Source: Chrysaora quinquecirrha
Taxonomy: Eukaryota; Cnidaria; Scyphozoa; Semaeostomeae; Pelagiidae
NCBI GenBank assembly: GCA_014526335.1
Contig: JACTAT010000037.1
Coordinates: 6,974,863-7,038,862, forward strand
Length of the DNA stretch: 64,000 nt
Direction: 5' to 3'
Below, in pieces: positions 61,301 to 61,967 of the stretch (positions are counted from its first letter, which is position 1; each line of letters begins with the position of its first letter). The notes beneath the pieces are model-generated. The model was not told where the DNA came from, did no database searches, and saw nothing but the letters and a program-made list of their open reading frames with translations. A program made the position numbers and the translations under genes.

Positions 61301-61967
61301 TGACGGTATACGGTATTGCAATTGTAGCTACTATTAATTTTTTGGTATGACTTTGAGATGAAATTGTGAAATTATTGAATCTTCGATGTTTTTCGCGCAG
61401 CTAATCAAAGCTTACCCCAACAGTAGACATGGTATCTATTTAGGCTTATTTAGGGGCAGGGTTATGTTCATCCAACAATCAGGCAAAAATCCCAGATTTA
61501 GATCCAAGAAGGGTAACTCCTGCATTTCAGTTATAAAAGTACACAGTTAGCGGTAGCCTGCTTGACTCTGCTTTGCAGTCTGCACGTTTTATGCATGTCT
61601 CTATTTTTCTTTACCTCTGTTGAGAAAGAGACAACTTTTGCCAGTTGCTGCAAAATTTTCTTTTCGTCAGACCGTCAGTTTATTGGTAAATTTGAAATGA
61701 TTGCACCTCTTTGAGGCAATTGTTAAAGAAGCGGAATATTTTGCATTAGGTCTTTCGTTAGTCCATTTGAGATGATTTCAAAAATTTTAGCTCTAAAAGA
61801 AGAACGAAGAATGCCATTCATACACATATAATTTTCTCTCGGTTTTCTCTCTCCTTCAGGTAACAGGATCCAATGACTTCACATTGAAATTATGGGATGC
61901 AAAAACAGGAACAGAAAAATACCAGTTTTTTGGCAATACCAGTGCAATTAATGCTGTTGCGTACAAG
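6638..61967 (+). CDS. TEP1: Telomerase-associated protein 1 (TEP1), 43 exons, 3' incomplete
   Basis: Gene-level entry; exons are listed separately. Spliced exons give about 2,047 codons. Approximate domains in order: Lys/Ser/Asn-rich disordered N terminus (1-241), TROVE RNA-binding domain (242-564), vWA-like region (585-821), DUF4062 (822-1066), NACHT NTPase and following helical region (1067-1530), a linker (to 1620) and WD40 repeats (1621 to the window edge). This order is the signature of animal TEP1, which binds telomerase RNA and is a vault component in mammals; its ATP-binding module places it among STAND-type NTPases. Human TEP1 has about 2,600 residues, so roughly a fifth, all C-terminal WD40, should lie beyond 64000. 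No human-type N-terminal TEP1 repeats are seen in exon 1. All junctions are GT-AG with matching phase except an internal frame offset in exon 18. Introns are 0.3-4 kb and hold most of the window's mobile elements. Confidence 0.93.
7361..8166. other. TEP1 intron 1
   Basis: No coding signal and no clear transposon were recognised in this intron. Confidence 0.5.
8167..8301 (+). CDS. TEP1: TEP1 exon 2 (TROVE start)
   Basis: 45 codons, phase 0 to 0, acceptor ttctag and donor gtttgt. It reads KFRSSILKSVKELKELEPEF, the opening helices of the TROVE domain. Confidence 0.88.
8449..9421. mobile_element. Outer inverted-repeat element, split by a nested insertion
   Basis: The left arm (about 8449-8620) has ACAGTACCC, GTGACGTCACAAAAATC and TGGCCAT. 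The right arm (about 9270-9421) has their reverse complements, GATGGCCATATC, AAAAATAGATTTTTGATG and GGGTACTCT. Between the arms sits the CTATCTCGAAC element, so this one was present first. A partial copy lies at 13261-13375. Confidence 0.75.
8664..9262. mobile_element. CTATCTCGAAC-word element, copy 1 (nested)
   Basis: The word CTATCTCGAAC or a one-base variant occurs about eight times in the first 230 bases and at the right end, where the final copy is inverted (TTCGAGATAGCGGATGTCAA). The body, including CTGCTGAACTGGATAAAGAG, matches the copy at 59408-60010 closely. No protein is encoded. Confidence 0.85.
9606..9767 (+). CDS. TEP1: TEP1 exon 3 (TROVE)
   Basis: 54 codons, phase 0 to 0. It reads YLRKDLNIRT, then LPSDWIEVAEFYV, which is strongly TEP1-like. 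Donor gtaagt. Confidence 0.95.
9768..11444. other. TEP1 intron 3, includes one word-repeat element
   Basis: It contains the TTTGACC/TTGACAAGCAA repeat at about 10420-10725. No other gene or RNA was recognised. A short open stretch at 10208-10241 is flanked by splice-like sites but is not needed to join exons 3 and 4. Confidence 0.5.
10420..10725. mobile_element. TTTGACCGTTTGGCCA-word element, copy 1
   Basis: The words TTTGACCGTTTGGCCA, TGCTTGTCAAGCAATG and TTGGACCAACAATG recur in direct and inverted form. The right end, CAATGTTTGATCGTTTGCCC, matches the ends of the copy at 14169-14630. Confidence 0.7.
11445..11594 (+). CDS. TEP1: TEP1 exon 4 (TROVE)
   Basis: 50 codons, phase 0 to 0. It reads LPTALRKVMVEKFPSFDEYQ, then LAKYNKEKARLKKG, the FDEYQLAKYN segment typical of TROVE domains. 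Confidence 0.95.
11595..13007. other. TEP1 intron 4
   Basis: It contains one small G/C-run hairpin (12559-12651). Otherwise there are only short open frames without recognisable similarity. Confidence 0.5.
12559..12651. repeat. Short foldback with C-run and G-run ends
   Basis: ACCCCCTCCCCCGACTCAAT at the left is mirrored by ATTGAGTCAGGGGGGAGGGG at the right, with a loop of about 50 bases. It could be a tiny element or a cruciform; no second copy was noticed. Confidence 0.7.
13008..13174 (+). CDS. TEP1: TEP1 exon 5 (TROVE, acidic Ser-rich insert)
   Basis: 55 codons plus 2 bases. It begins ASKRRNSSSSDSS with an ESESESEEE acidic stretch, then TLKQLIRKLHISEPVNAVMC. The Ser/Glu stretch is a likely disordered, phosphorylatable insert within TROVE. 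Confidence 0.9.
13985..14042 (+). CDS. TEP1: TEP1 exon 6 (TROVE)
   Basis: 58 bases, phase 2 to 0. It reads YPATREEFRLSRLGGTWQE. The short length fits the family exon pattern and the phase matches both neighbours. Confidence 0.88.
14169..14630. mobile_element. TTTGACCGTTTGGCCA-word element, copy 2
   Basis: It starts CCCTGGCCAAGCGATCAAAC and ends GTTTTGCCAGGGCCTAAG, reverse complements of each other with changes. Inside, ATTGTTGGTC, TTGACAAGCAA and GACCGTTTGGCCAC recur several times. Related sequence lies at 10420-10725 and, partially, at 36045-36150. Confidence 0.75.
14704..14803 (+). CDS. TEP1: TEP1 exon 7 (TROVE)
   Basis: 100 bases, phase 0 to 1. It reads GKRMKLPTPETWE, then SLKGNKASTWEKLL, a very conserved TEP1 segment. 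Confidence 0.95.
14850..15305. repeat. Foldback with a tRNA-derived SINE-like sequence in each arm
   Basis: The left arm (to about 15075) and right arm (from about 15085) are reverse complements over roughly 200 bases. In the right arm TAGCTTAGTGGA fits a Pol III A box and GGTTCGAAACC a B box; the left arm has the inverted equivalents (GGATTTGAACCC and CACTGAGCTATAC). The tRNA-like segment is followed by non-tRNA sequence, so it is not a functional tRNA gene. A related copy lies at 44385-44665. Confidence 0.75.
15385..15460 (-). repeat. Short piece of the promoter-like foldback repeat
   Basis: ACCCAGATGCGGATCGAAAT followed by GCACCAATGCGAC corresponds to the minus-strand CCAAT/TATA part of the repeat at 32330-32892. 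Confidence 0.6.
15905..16014 (+). CDS. TEP1: TEP1 exon 8 (TROVE core)
   Basis: 110 bases, phase 1 to 0. With exon 7 it reads DHGKLPFMAMLRNLRNMIQA, the diagnostic GKLPFMALLRNLRN motif of TROVE proteins. Confidence 0.97.
16100..16572. repeat. (TAAGGG)n simple-repeat array
   Basis: About 470 bases of GGGTAA/GGGTAAGG/GGCAAGG units, purine-rich on the + strand. The unit GGGTAA differs from the animal telomere unit GGGTTA in one base, so it is telomere-like but not telomeric. It lies in TEP1 intron 8. The repeat makes spurious Val/Arg-rich and Tyr/Pro-rich open frames on both strands. Confidence 0.92.
16766..16853 (+). CDS. TEP1: TEP1 exon 9 (TROVE end)
   Basis: 88 bases, phase 0 to 1. It reads KSVIKSRQFPFRFFSAYEVL, matching the SRQFPFRF segment of TEP1. 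Confidence 0.94.
16990..17045. repeat. (TATAG) short tandem repeat
   Basis: GGTATAGTATATA units repeat about four times. Confidence 0.8.
17500..17560 (+). CDS. TEP1: TEP1 exon 10 (basic linker)
   Basis: 61 bases, phase 1 to 2. It reads GVTQVSQSSGRRGRRKKIKP, a basic linker. The phase fits both neighbours, but the donor gtccgt is weak and the sequence is not conserved, so this is the least certain exon. A further exon in the preceding intron cannot be excluded. Confidence 0.65.
17642..18085. mobile_element. CCACACGTATACGG-ended element, copy 1
   Basis: The left end, GTCCACACGTATACGGATAT, is mirrored by ATATCCGTCTACGTGTAGAC at the right. Internal words GTCCACATG, GTGTGGACGGGG and GTCCGTGTGGAC repeat the terminal word. 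A second copy lies at 27750-28318. Confidence 0.8.
18086..19344. other. TEP1 intron 10, right part
   Basis: No gene is seen. Near 19085-19250 a segment with CTGGTGTCAATTTGATC and CCAATCCTAACATCCCTA is an imperfect duplication of the segment just before it. Confidence 0.45.
19345..19522 (+). CDS. TEP1: TEP1 exon 11 (vWA-like region start)
   Basis: 178 bases, phase 2 to 0. It reads LIARYRKALDTALRISC, then PGTSIVVCDVDDCLG. The IVVCDVDD strand sits where a vWA metal site would be, but DxSxS is not intact. Confidence 0.9.
19681..20039. mobile_element. TA-flanked word-array MITE, TTTCTTA subfamily (copy A)
   Basis: TA target duplications flank CACTTTTTTTATAAGAAA and CTTATTAAATAAGAGTG. The word TAAGAAA, or TTTCTTA on the other strand, occurs about five times including both ends. 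Confidence 0.78.
20781..20936 (+). CDS. TEP1: TEP1 exon 12 (vWA-like)
   Basis: 52 codons, phase 0 to 0. It reads IFEVGLLVGLMAKYSCEECK, then ATILANLVQAKEKAE. Donor gttaat is non-consensus but keeps phase. Confidence 0.88.
21184..21576. mobile_element. TA-flanked word-array MITE, GTTGCTTA subfamily (copy B)
   Basis: TA flanks CACTTATTTTTTTTGATAAG and TGCTTATTAAGAAAAAAAGTG. The word TAAGCAAC (GTTGCTTA) occurs at both ends and about five times inside. Copy F at 25719 is the same element in reverse orientation. Confidence 0.88.
21759..21836 (+). CDS. TEP1: TEP1 exon 13 (vWA-like)
   Basis: 26 codons, phase 0 to 0. It reads KQTPESETGMISEFFLNIIT. Good acceptor and donor gtaaac. Confidence 0.88.
22272..22642. 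mobile_element. TA-flanked word-array MITE, GTTCCTTA subfamily (copy C)
   Basis: TA flanks CACGTTTTTTTTTTATAAGG and CCTTATAAAAAAAAACGTG. GTTCCTTA (TAAGGAAC) or a close variant recurs about eight times, each internal one near an AGCCTCGA-like segment. Confidence 0.88.
22720..22805. repeat. GTATAGTGT short tandem repeat
   Basis: Units of GTATAGTGT and GTCTGGTATAGTGT repeat about seven times. Confidence 0.75.
22870..23213. mobile_element. TA-flanked word-array MITE, GTTTCTTA subfamily (copy D)
   Basis: The ends are TACACATATACTTTTGTAAG and CTTATAAGAAAAATACGTG. TAAGAAAC or GTTTCTTA recurs about six times, and the segment GAAACTTTCAGTACT is shared with copy A. Confidence 0.78.
23309..23460 (+). 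CDS. TEP1: TEP1 exon 14 (vWA-like)
   Basis: 152 bases, phase 0 to 2. It reads IISFGGMSSSASVDIRKFLV, then NPKMLLVSVNLEG, the last strand and helix of the vWA-like fold. Donor gtaaga. Confidence 0.92.
23779..24176. mobile_element. TA-flanked word-array MITE, TATTCTTA subfamily (copy E)
   Basis: TA flanks CACACTTTTCTTTTATAAGA and TCTTATAAAAAAAAGTGTG. TATTCTTA or ATTCTTAA recurs about eight times, again next to GAGCCT segments like those of copy C. Confidence 0.88.
24368..24430 (+). CDS. TEP1: TEP1 exon 15
   Basis: 63 bases, phase 2 to 2. It reads VMETGHPNNLQMFGYSDQLL, similar to the TEP1 segment just before DUF4062. Confidence 0.9.
24586..24969. mobile_element. CCCCGTTTACACTATGCCGG-ended element
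   Basis: ACCCCGTTTACACTATGCCG at the left is mirrored by CGGCATAGTGTAAACGGGGC at the right. The words ATAGTGTAAACG and GAATACGATA/GTATTCATTT recur inside. The end GGCCCCGTTTACACTA also occurs alone at about 22653. Confidence 0.85.
24977..25462. mobile_element. GGTGCCTAATTGC-ended element with CCGACCCCC words
   Basis: GGGTGCCTAATTGC at the left pairs with GCAATTAGGCACCT at the right. TTCCGACCCCC or a variant recurs about four times. A diverged copy lies at 5909-6285. Confidence 0.82.
25719..26091. mobile_element. TA-flanked word-array MITE, GTTGCTTA subfamily (copy F)
   Basis: TA flanks CACTTTTTTTTAATAAGCAA and TTGCTTATTAAAAAAAAAGTG. It is the reverse complement of copy B along its whole length, with GTTGCTTA repeated about seven times. 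Confidence 0.9.
26220..26301 (+). CDS. TEP1: TEP1 exon 16
   Basis: 82 bases, phase 2 to 0. It reads RYVAERGNESLMSHVENIDV. Acceptor ctttcgcag, donor gtatga. Confidence 0.9.
26969..27395. mobile_element. TTCGCGCG-word element
   Basis: TTAATTGTATTAGTTTTCGC at the left is mirrored by GCAAATTAATACAATTAA at the right. The CpG-rich word TTCGCGC or GCGCGAA recurs about ten times in otherwise AT-rich sequence. It ends 20 bases before exon 17. Confidence 0.85.
27415..27674 (+). CDS. TEP1: TEP1 exon 17 (DUF4062)
   Basis: 260 bases, phase 0 to 2. It reads VRVFISSTFRDMHGERDLL, then EIDLRWGITDEQS, the hallmark of DUF4062 in TEP1 and NWD-type proteins. Confidence 0.97.
27750..28318. mobile_element. CCATACGTTAACGG-ended element, copy 2
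   Basis: GCGTCCATACGTTAACGGAT at the left is mirrored by ATATCCGTATACGTGTGGTA at the right. CCGTCCACACGATAG and CGAAAATTT segments match the copy at 17642-18085. Confidence 0.78.
28440..28670 (+). mobile_element. tRNA-derived SINE-like element
   Basis: GGCGTGGTCGAGTGGTTGAG is a tRNA Leu/Ser-like 5' part with an A box, and GCGGGCTCGAATTTC is a degraded B box. CCATCCTTCCGAGGTCG and an AT-rich tail follow. The first 20 bases are duplicated in tandem. The lost B-box consensus argues against a working tRNA. Confidence 0.7.
29035..29275 (+). CDS. TEP1: TEP1 exon 18 (DUF4062), frame broken
   Basis: Entered in phase 2 it reads QVDICLSEVGRSDLFIG, then GGRYGWIPDTFDLNDIPG, clearly DUF4062, then reaches TGA at 29156-29158. 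The next family-like segment, SITELEMRLFALSR then GRAFFYIRDQRF, is in another frame starting near 29150. The exon is 241 bases, which is one too many or two too few for its flanking phases. A lost AG in the GGAGGAGAGACT stretch would explain it. This is a real frameshift allele or a sequence error. Confidence 0.88.
29640..30590. repeat. CCAAA-type satellite with about 333-bp higher-order period
   Basis: Degenerate AACCAAACC/AAATCAAAC units fill about 950 bases. Landmarks such as AACGGAACCAACCAAG and CTCATTTTTCAGCTTA recur at an offset of 333 bases, so a larger unit has been duplicated. The array ends about 40 bases before exon 19. Confidence 0.9.
30631..30744 (+). CDS. TEP1: TEP1 exon 19
   Basis: 114 bases, phase 2 to 2. 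It reads APHEYESDFQSENKESELKL, then SLKDEVKTSGLEVFE, the charged segment following DUF4062 in TEP1. Donor gtgagt. Confidence 0.93.
31210..31652. repeat. Promoter-like foldback repeat, copy 1
   Basis: The left end, TTGTACAAAACTTCAAAATT, and the word GCGGAATCATTTTCGGGCAT match the other copies. On the + strand CTGATTGG (31545-31551) is followed by TATAAA at 31574. The right end is GAGTGTCAGACGAAAAAAAG. Confidence 0.75.
31805..32010. repeat. Foldback with CAAGAGAAA/TTTCTCTTG ends
   Basis: CGCGGTGCAAGAGAAACAAAG is mirrored by TTTCTCTTGTACCTCGGTG. Inner arms GCAAGGCTTCTTCAGAGTAT and ATACTCTGATGAAGCCTTGC also pair. Confidence 0.72.
32147..32267 (+). CDS. TEP1: TEP1 exon 20 (end of DUF4062 region)
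   Basis: 121 bases, phase 2 to 0. It reads NYPCTWGGIVDGKPVVSNLE, then EFGTRVLNNIW, matching the YPC-WGG-LEEFG segment of TEP1. Confidence 0.96.
32330..32892. mobile_element. Promoter-like foldback repeat, copy 2 (full length)
   Basis: Two arms of roughly 200 bases are reverse complements: CATTTTCGGGCATACTTAAA on the left and AAGTATGCCCGAAAATTTTC on the right. The right arm has ATTGG (32732) then TATAAA (32759). No transposase is present. This is the most complete of about eight copies in the TEP1 introns. Confidence 0.85.
33320..33540. repeat. GCTTATC-ended foldback, related to 60690-60800
   Basis: GACCGCTTATCCTGGCAAG is mirrored by TCTCGTGATAAGCGGTGAT. GGCAATGTTCGGGAGAGATC and GGAAACGTTGCCCCGAC match a segment at 60690-60800 (TCTCCCGAAACGTTGCCCCA). 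Confidence 0.65.
33632..33817 (+). CDS. TEP1: TEP1 exon 21 (NACHT, Walker A)
   Basis: 62 codons, phase 0 to 0. It ends YGVVVVSGTSGSGKTSFM, with a complete P-loop GTSGSGKTS for ATP binding. FVGRKSLVKQCQEYI precedes it, as in STAND NTPases. Confidence 0.97.
33818..35239. other. TEP1 intron 21
   Basis: It includes the repeat at 34950-35186. The rest shows only short AT-rich open frames. Confidence 0.45.
34950..35186. repeat. Promoter-like foldback repeat, copy 3 (internally deleted)
   Basis: It begins GCGATGAACAGCGGAATCAT and ends GCTGTTCATCGCAATTTTG, but the CCAAT/TATA part is missing. Confidence 0.75.
35240..35400 (+). CDS. TEP1: TEP1 exon 22 (NACHT)
   Basis: 161 bases, phase 0 to 2. It reads ISYFADAALDARNVEDLVQY, then SLLCRVE. 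Donor gtatgt. Confidence 0.93.
35401..36225. other. TEP1 intron 22
   Basis: It contains a diverged, partial copy (about 36045-36150) of the TTTGACCGTTTGGCCA-word element: TTTTGCTTGCCAAGCAA and GACGTGGCCAAATG. Nothing else was recognised. Confidence 0.5.
36226..36376 (+). CDS. TEP1: TEP1 exon 23 (NACHT, Walker B)
   Basis: 151 bases, phase 2 to 0. It reads PLVIFIDAIDMVTTTERSSV, then LGWLPDPVPK. VIFIDAID is the Walker B strand with the acidic pair. Confidence 0.96.
37090..37272 (+). CDS. TEP1: TEP1 exon 24 (NACHT)
   Basis: 61 codons, phase 0 to 0. It reads VLFVISCLQDGACARYLEAR, then IGPLDMMERTELVRKLL and ESAFNNQ, matching the TEP1 sensor-1 strand and the following winged-helix region. Confidence 0.97.
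37954..38048. repeat. Promoter-like foldback repeat, copy 4 (ends only)
   Basis: TTGCGATAAACAGCGGAATC is directly followed by its mirror, GATTACGCTGTTTATCGCAA, with the whole middle gone. Confidence 0.78.
38120..38212 (+). CDS. TEP1: TEP1 exon 25 (NACHT-associated)
   Basis: 31 codons, phase 0 to 0. It reads MKLLVSKREAKLPIFLKFAC, then EELRFFGVYEK, closely TEP1-like. Confidence 0.96.
38213..39193. other. TEP1 intron 25, nothing recognised
   Basis: AT-rich sequence without recognisable repeat, gene or RNA. Confidence 0.4.
39194..39326 (+). CDS. TEP1: TEP1 exon 26
   Basis: 133 bases, phase 0 to 1. It reads VSDHLRKLAQTVPVLLQSIA, then RLENDHGKDLVSWC, a helical segment after NACHT. Confidence 0.95.
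39355..39475. repeat. Promoter-like foldback repeat, copy 5 (fragment)
   Basis: TCGTCTGACATTCTATTGTTTC and AGTGTCAGATAAAAGAGCTC, followed by GTATGCCCTGTGATG, are diverged arm pieces. Confidence 0.55.
39800..40165. mobile_element. Non-autonomous inverted-repeat element, G-run/GTACTT ends (copy 3)
   Basis: The left end is GGGGGGGGGAGGGTACTTAG and the right end is GTCATGTACCCCCTGGG. TGCCGCCCATATGGGTGGG is mirrored by GGGCGGCACATCCCC. It is related to the copies at 66 and 2039. Confidence 0.75.
40330..40519 (+). CDS. TEP1: TEP1 exon 27
   Basis: 190 bases, phase 1 to 2. It reads GMSEDELYEIICSLEFCQHL, then FFTMLTRSLRGFIQ, the GL-E-ELY segment of the winged-helix part. Confidence 0.93.
41025..41290 (+). 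pseudogene. Degraded LINE reverse transcriptase fragment
   Basis: One frame reads GDWFKKYLEKRMQYCAANG, then IVTCGIPQGSCVGPLLFIKY with LND and a stop at 41179. GIPQGS..GPLLF is the conserved reverse-transcriptase motif of non-LTR elements. In another frame just downstream, KTGMYADYTSDNF corresponds to the catalytic YADD box with the second Asp changed to Tyr. The frame break and the lost Asp mean it is dead. Confidence 0.85.
41610..41806. repeat. Promoter-like foldback repeat, copy 6 (right half)
   Basis: AAACACCAATCAGCTGGTCGG, then ATTGG (41658) and TATAAA (41685), then GTCAGACGAAAAGC and GATTCCGCTGTTCATCGCAA. Confidence 0.82.
41999..42099 (+). CDS. TEP1: TEP1 exon 28
   Basis: 101 bases, phase 2 to 1. 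It reads LQLSFSDARNLVKQRYLRAA, then SLTRIHRILA, the usual segment where TEP1 returns to NACHT-C helices. Confidence 0.92.
42100..43462. other. TEP1 intron 28, left part
   Basis: A near-identical 40-base segment (GTATTGAAGAAACTTTG..AGTTGTCTTTGC) occurs twice, at 42212 and 42311, a local duplication. GGATCCGATCCAAATT near 43085 resembles the element at 53436. No gene was found. Confidence 0.45.
43463..43871. mobile_element. TA-flanked word-array MITE, GTTCCTTA subfamily (copy G)
   Basis: TA flanks CACGCTTTTTTATTTATAAG and CTTTATAAAAAAGCGTG. GTTCCTTA or TAAGGAAC recurs about six to eight times, the same word as copy C about 21 kb away. Confidence 0.86.
43971..44050 (+). CDS. TEP1: TEP1 exon 29
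   Basis: 80 bases, phase 1 to 0. It reads KRAFDGDWLYRDAKALSEVT, matching the ALAELPYHL region of TEP1. Confidence 0.92.
44385..44665. repeat. Foldback/tandem tRNA-derived SINE-like copy
   Basis: GATTCGAACCTGGACTGCAT and GATCAGAGAGCCAACG match the arm of 14850-15305 in minus orientation. GGGATTTGAACCTGGACTGC occurs again at about 44629. Confidence 0.7.
44856..45450. mobile_element. CAGGGTGGCC-ended inverted-repeat element
   Basis: CAGGGTGGCCAAAAAGGACC at the left is mirrored by GGTCCCTTTTTTCGGGCAGC with CCTG at the right. The AT-rich interior has no coding capacity. Ends beginning CAGGG occur in several cut-and-paste superfamilies, so no assignment is made. Confidence 0.8.
45612..45726 (+). 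CDS. TEP1: TEP1 exon 30
   Basis: 115 bases, phase 0 to 1. It reads GGLWVDLEDTLCSFSFIYSK, then NNLLEDFL, typical of STAND proteins just before the WD40 linker. Confidence 0.94.
45727..46568. other. TEP1 intron 30, left part
   Basis: No repeat or gene recognised. The opposing open frames at 46260-46488 are reverse-strand images of the same AT-rich sequence. Confidence 0.4.
46569..46955. mobile_element. GACCATTT-ended inverted-repeat element
   Basis: GACCATTTCAACAAAGGGCC is mirrored by GAGACCCTTAGCTAAAAATG with GTC. The arms extend about 85 bases and include CGATTCGAATTCAGCACCTT and AAGGTGCTGAATTCGAATC. Confidence 0.82.
47139..47203 (+). CDS. TEP1: TEP1 exon 31
   Basis: 65 bases, phase 1 to 0. 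It reads VDEQFYQLERPRIDFLQQLR. Donor gtaagc. Confidence 0.88.
47393..47770. mobile_element. CGTCCCCAGG-ended element, copy 1 (one end lost)
   Basis: ACCTCGTCCCCAGGGTGAAT opens it, then GACCCTGGTATCGGCCTTGT. It is collinear with the reverse-oriented complete copy at 58290-58710. At 47770 it runs straight into the promoter-like foldback repeat. Confidence 0.8.
47771..48012. repeat. Promoter-like foldback repeat, copy 7
   Basis: Opposite orientation: GACACTCCTCAGATTATCAA, then TTTATA (complement of TATAAA) and CACCAGTCGG in place of CCAAT. It ends TCGCTGTTTATCGCAATTTT. Confidence 0.75.
48086..48129 (+). CDS. TEP1: TEP1 exon 32 (44-nt micro-exon)
   Basis: It was found because exons 31 and 33 do not join in phase. 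Acceptor tttctttcttag, donor gtaaga, 14 codons plus 2 bases: EYKSFIRRNLHILN. Joined to exon 33 it gives FIRRNLHILNQYPVLVFQQA, which fits the FVRR...SQYP segment of TEP1 exactly in frame. Confidence 0.9.
48840..49016 (-). repeat. Promoter-like foldback repeat, copy 8
   Basis: Minus orientation with TTTATA at 48925-48930 (TATAAA on the minus strand) and CCAAT at 48953-48957. It ends AAACACTAATCAGCTGGTCGG. Confidence 0.75.
49209..49368 (+). CDS. TEP1: TEP1 exon 33 (linker to WD40)
   Basis: 160 bases, phase 2 to 0. It reads YPVLVFQQALNDPESEQLST, then SVIHWLNKPPGSS, the HWLNKP motif preceding the WD40 repeats of TEP1. Confidence 0.95.
49436..49530. repeat. GGAAACAGC/GCTGTTTCC hairpin repeat, copy 1
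   Basis: CTTTCGGAAACAGCTTCTAA and CTGCTGTTTCCTCAGAGTG form a hairpin. A matching copy is at 62449-62590. Confidence 0.65.
49553..49830. mobile_element. CGTCCCCAGG-ended element, copy 2 (both ends lost)
   Basis: From TATTCGACCCTGGTATCGG to CCTAGGCCAAAATTGCCAGT it is nearly identical to 47450-47702 in the same orientation, but neither terminus is present. Confidence 0.8.
50296..50391 (+). CDS. TEP1: TEP1 exon 34 (WD40 repeat 1)
   Basis: 32 codons, phase 0 to 0. It reads VLSLDVSTDGSLLACGTQDG, then ILRLFD, a WD40 blade ending in FD in place of WD. Confidence 0.95.
50392..51748. other. TEP1 intron 34, nothing recognised
   Basis: Open frames on both strands (up to 131 codons, 50683-51078 minus) show no family resemblance, and no repeats were seen. 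Confidence 0.4.
51749..51873 (+). CDS. TEP1: TEP1 exon 35 (WD40 repeat 2)
   Basis: 125 bases, phase 0 to 2. It reads GHSAAISSCCFVGPQRIVSA, then SLDGTLSVWD, with GH and WD both present. Confidence 0.97.
51963..52488. mobile_element. CCCTAATCCTAC-ended inverted-repeat element
   Basis: TAACCCTAATCCTACTGGGAG is mirrored by GCTCGGTAGGATTAGGGTT. A G-run after the left end pairs with a C-run before the right end. The interior is AT-rich and non-coding. Confidence 0.72.
52926..53345. mobile_element. GTTTACATGG-ended element with ATAGTC words
   Basis: GGGCCTGTTTACATGGAGAA opens it. GTTTATATGG.GAAAATAGTC recurs about three times and CCGAGACTA/CCGAGAT words about seven times. The right end is AATAATCTCGGCTAGCTAGG. 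Confidence 0.72.
53436..54104. mobile_element. CCCGGTTTTCACGAGA-ended element with GAGCCAG words
   Basis: GACCCGGTTTTCACGAGAAA is mirrored by CTCTCGTAAAAACGGGGTC. GGATCCGATCC and CAGAGCC words repeat inside. An AT-rich palindrome near 53520-53625 (TATTCTAATAATCTA) sits in the middle. Related sequence occurs at 58710-58870 and near 43085. Confidence 0.72.
54442..54550 (+). CDS. TEP1: TEP1 exon 36 (WD40 repeat 3)
   Basis: 109 bases, phase 2 to 0. It reads CATCHPDGQLVALAGWNCLI, then KVWD, a full blade end. Confidence 0.96.
54551..55583. other. TEP1 intron 36, nothing recognised
   Basis: No family-like open frame and no clear repeat. Confidence 0.4.
55584..55703 (+). CDS. TEP1: TEP1 exon 37 (WD40 repeat 4)
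   Basis: 40 codons, phase 0 to 0. It reads LKGHESSVRAVAFSTSGEHL, then GDVYIW, with GH present and WD replaced by W-A. Confidence 0.96.
55704..56528. other. TEP1 intron 37, nothing recognised
   Basis: Only short open frames without recognisable similarity. Confidence 0.4.
56529..56627 (+). CDS. TEP1: TEP1 exon 38 (WD40 repeat 5, first part)
   Basis: 33 codons, phase 0 to 0. It reads LNHMRYTTSGLKMLGASSDS, then SVK. The blade finishes as VWSG in exon 39. Confidence 0.94.
57388..57540 (-). pseudogene. LINE C-terminal remnant
   Basis: On the minus strand one frame reads GKSGGRPVVRPRETWLNTVN, then KDLKRIYKEVNEN and a stop. GRP..RPRETWL...V..DLK is the familiar tail following the reverse transcriptase in many non-LTR elements of animals. 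Only about 50 codons survive and no catalytic part is nearby. Confidence 0.6.
57950..58213 (+). CDS. TEP1: TEP1 exon 39 (WD40 repeats 5-7)
   Basis: 88 codons, the longest WD40 exon, phase 0 to 0. It starts VWSGSLGQPNGTFSYPEVG, as in TEP1. WALSVTVDQKGSVAYVGYHD and RSVCLSKCYNYLLTGSDDRT follow. Confidence 0.97.
58290..58710. mobile_element. CGTCCCCAGG-ended element, copy 3 (complete, reverse orientation)
   Basis: TTCGTCCCCAGGCCCC at the left is mirrored by CACCCTGGGGACGAGGTT at the right. The interior is the reverse complement of 47393-47770. This copy gives the full length, about 420 bases. Confidence 0.85.
59035..59186 (+). CDS. TEP1: TEP1 exon 40 (WD40 repeat 8)
   Basis: 152 bases, phase 0 to 2. 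It reads LEAHSEAVRCVRASLAHFAT, then CSDDYTIMLWN. Donor gttttt is non-consensus, but the phase fits exon 41. Confidence 0.93.
59296..59407. repeat. TAAGAACC-word repeat fragment, truncated by the next element
   Basis: ACAGTAAAACCCGCATATAA, then AAGAACCTTCCTCTAATAAG. The words TAAGAACC and AAGAATC recur; the right side is cut where the CTATCTCGAAC element begins. Confidence 0.5.
59408..60010. mobile_element. CTATCTCGAAC-word element, copy 2
   Basis: ACAGTTGACATCCACTATCT at the left is mirrored by AGATAGCAGATGTCAACTGT at the right. CTATCTCGAAC recurs about eight times. It closely matches 8664-9262 throughout, suggesting fairly recent activity. Confidence 0.9.
60135..60234 (+). CDS. TEP1: TEP1 exon 41 (WD40 repeat 9, first part)
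   Basis: 100 bases, phase 2 to 0. It reads LQHHTGYVTCCDFSPCETKL, then MTVSTDK, continued by SLVIWD in exon 42. Confidence 0.95.
60235..61140. other. TEP1 intron 41
   Basis: It contains at 60690-60800 a fragment matching the foldback at 33320-33540 (TCTCCCGAAACGTTGCCCCA and CATGATAAATGGTGA). Otherwise nothing was recognised. Confidence 0.5.
61141..61248 (+). CDS. TEP1: TEP1 exon 42 (WD40)
   Basis: 36 codons, phase 0 to 0. It reads SLVIWDIASLKPIHILSHCH, then RDWISTCAWSD, matching the CHRDW..CAW segment that is characteristic of TEP1. Confidence 0.97.
61249..61859. other. TEP1 intron 42, nothing recognised
   Basis: No repeat or gene was recognised. Confidence 0.4.
61860..61967 (+). CDS. TEP1: TEP1 exon 43 (WD40), last exon in window
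   Basis: 36 codons, phase 0 to 0, donor gtaaaa. It reads VTGSNDFTLKLWDAKTGTEK, then TSAINAVAYK, which opens the next blade, so coding must resume beyond 64000. Confidence 0.95.
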
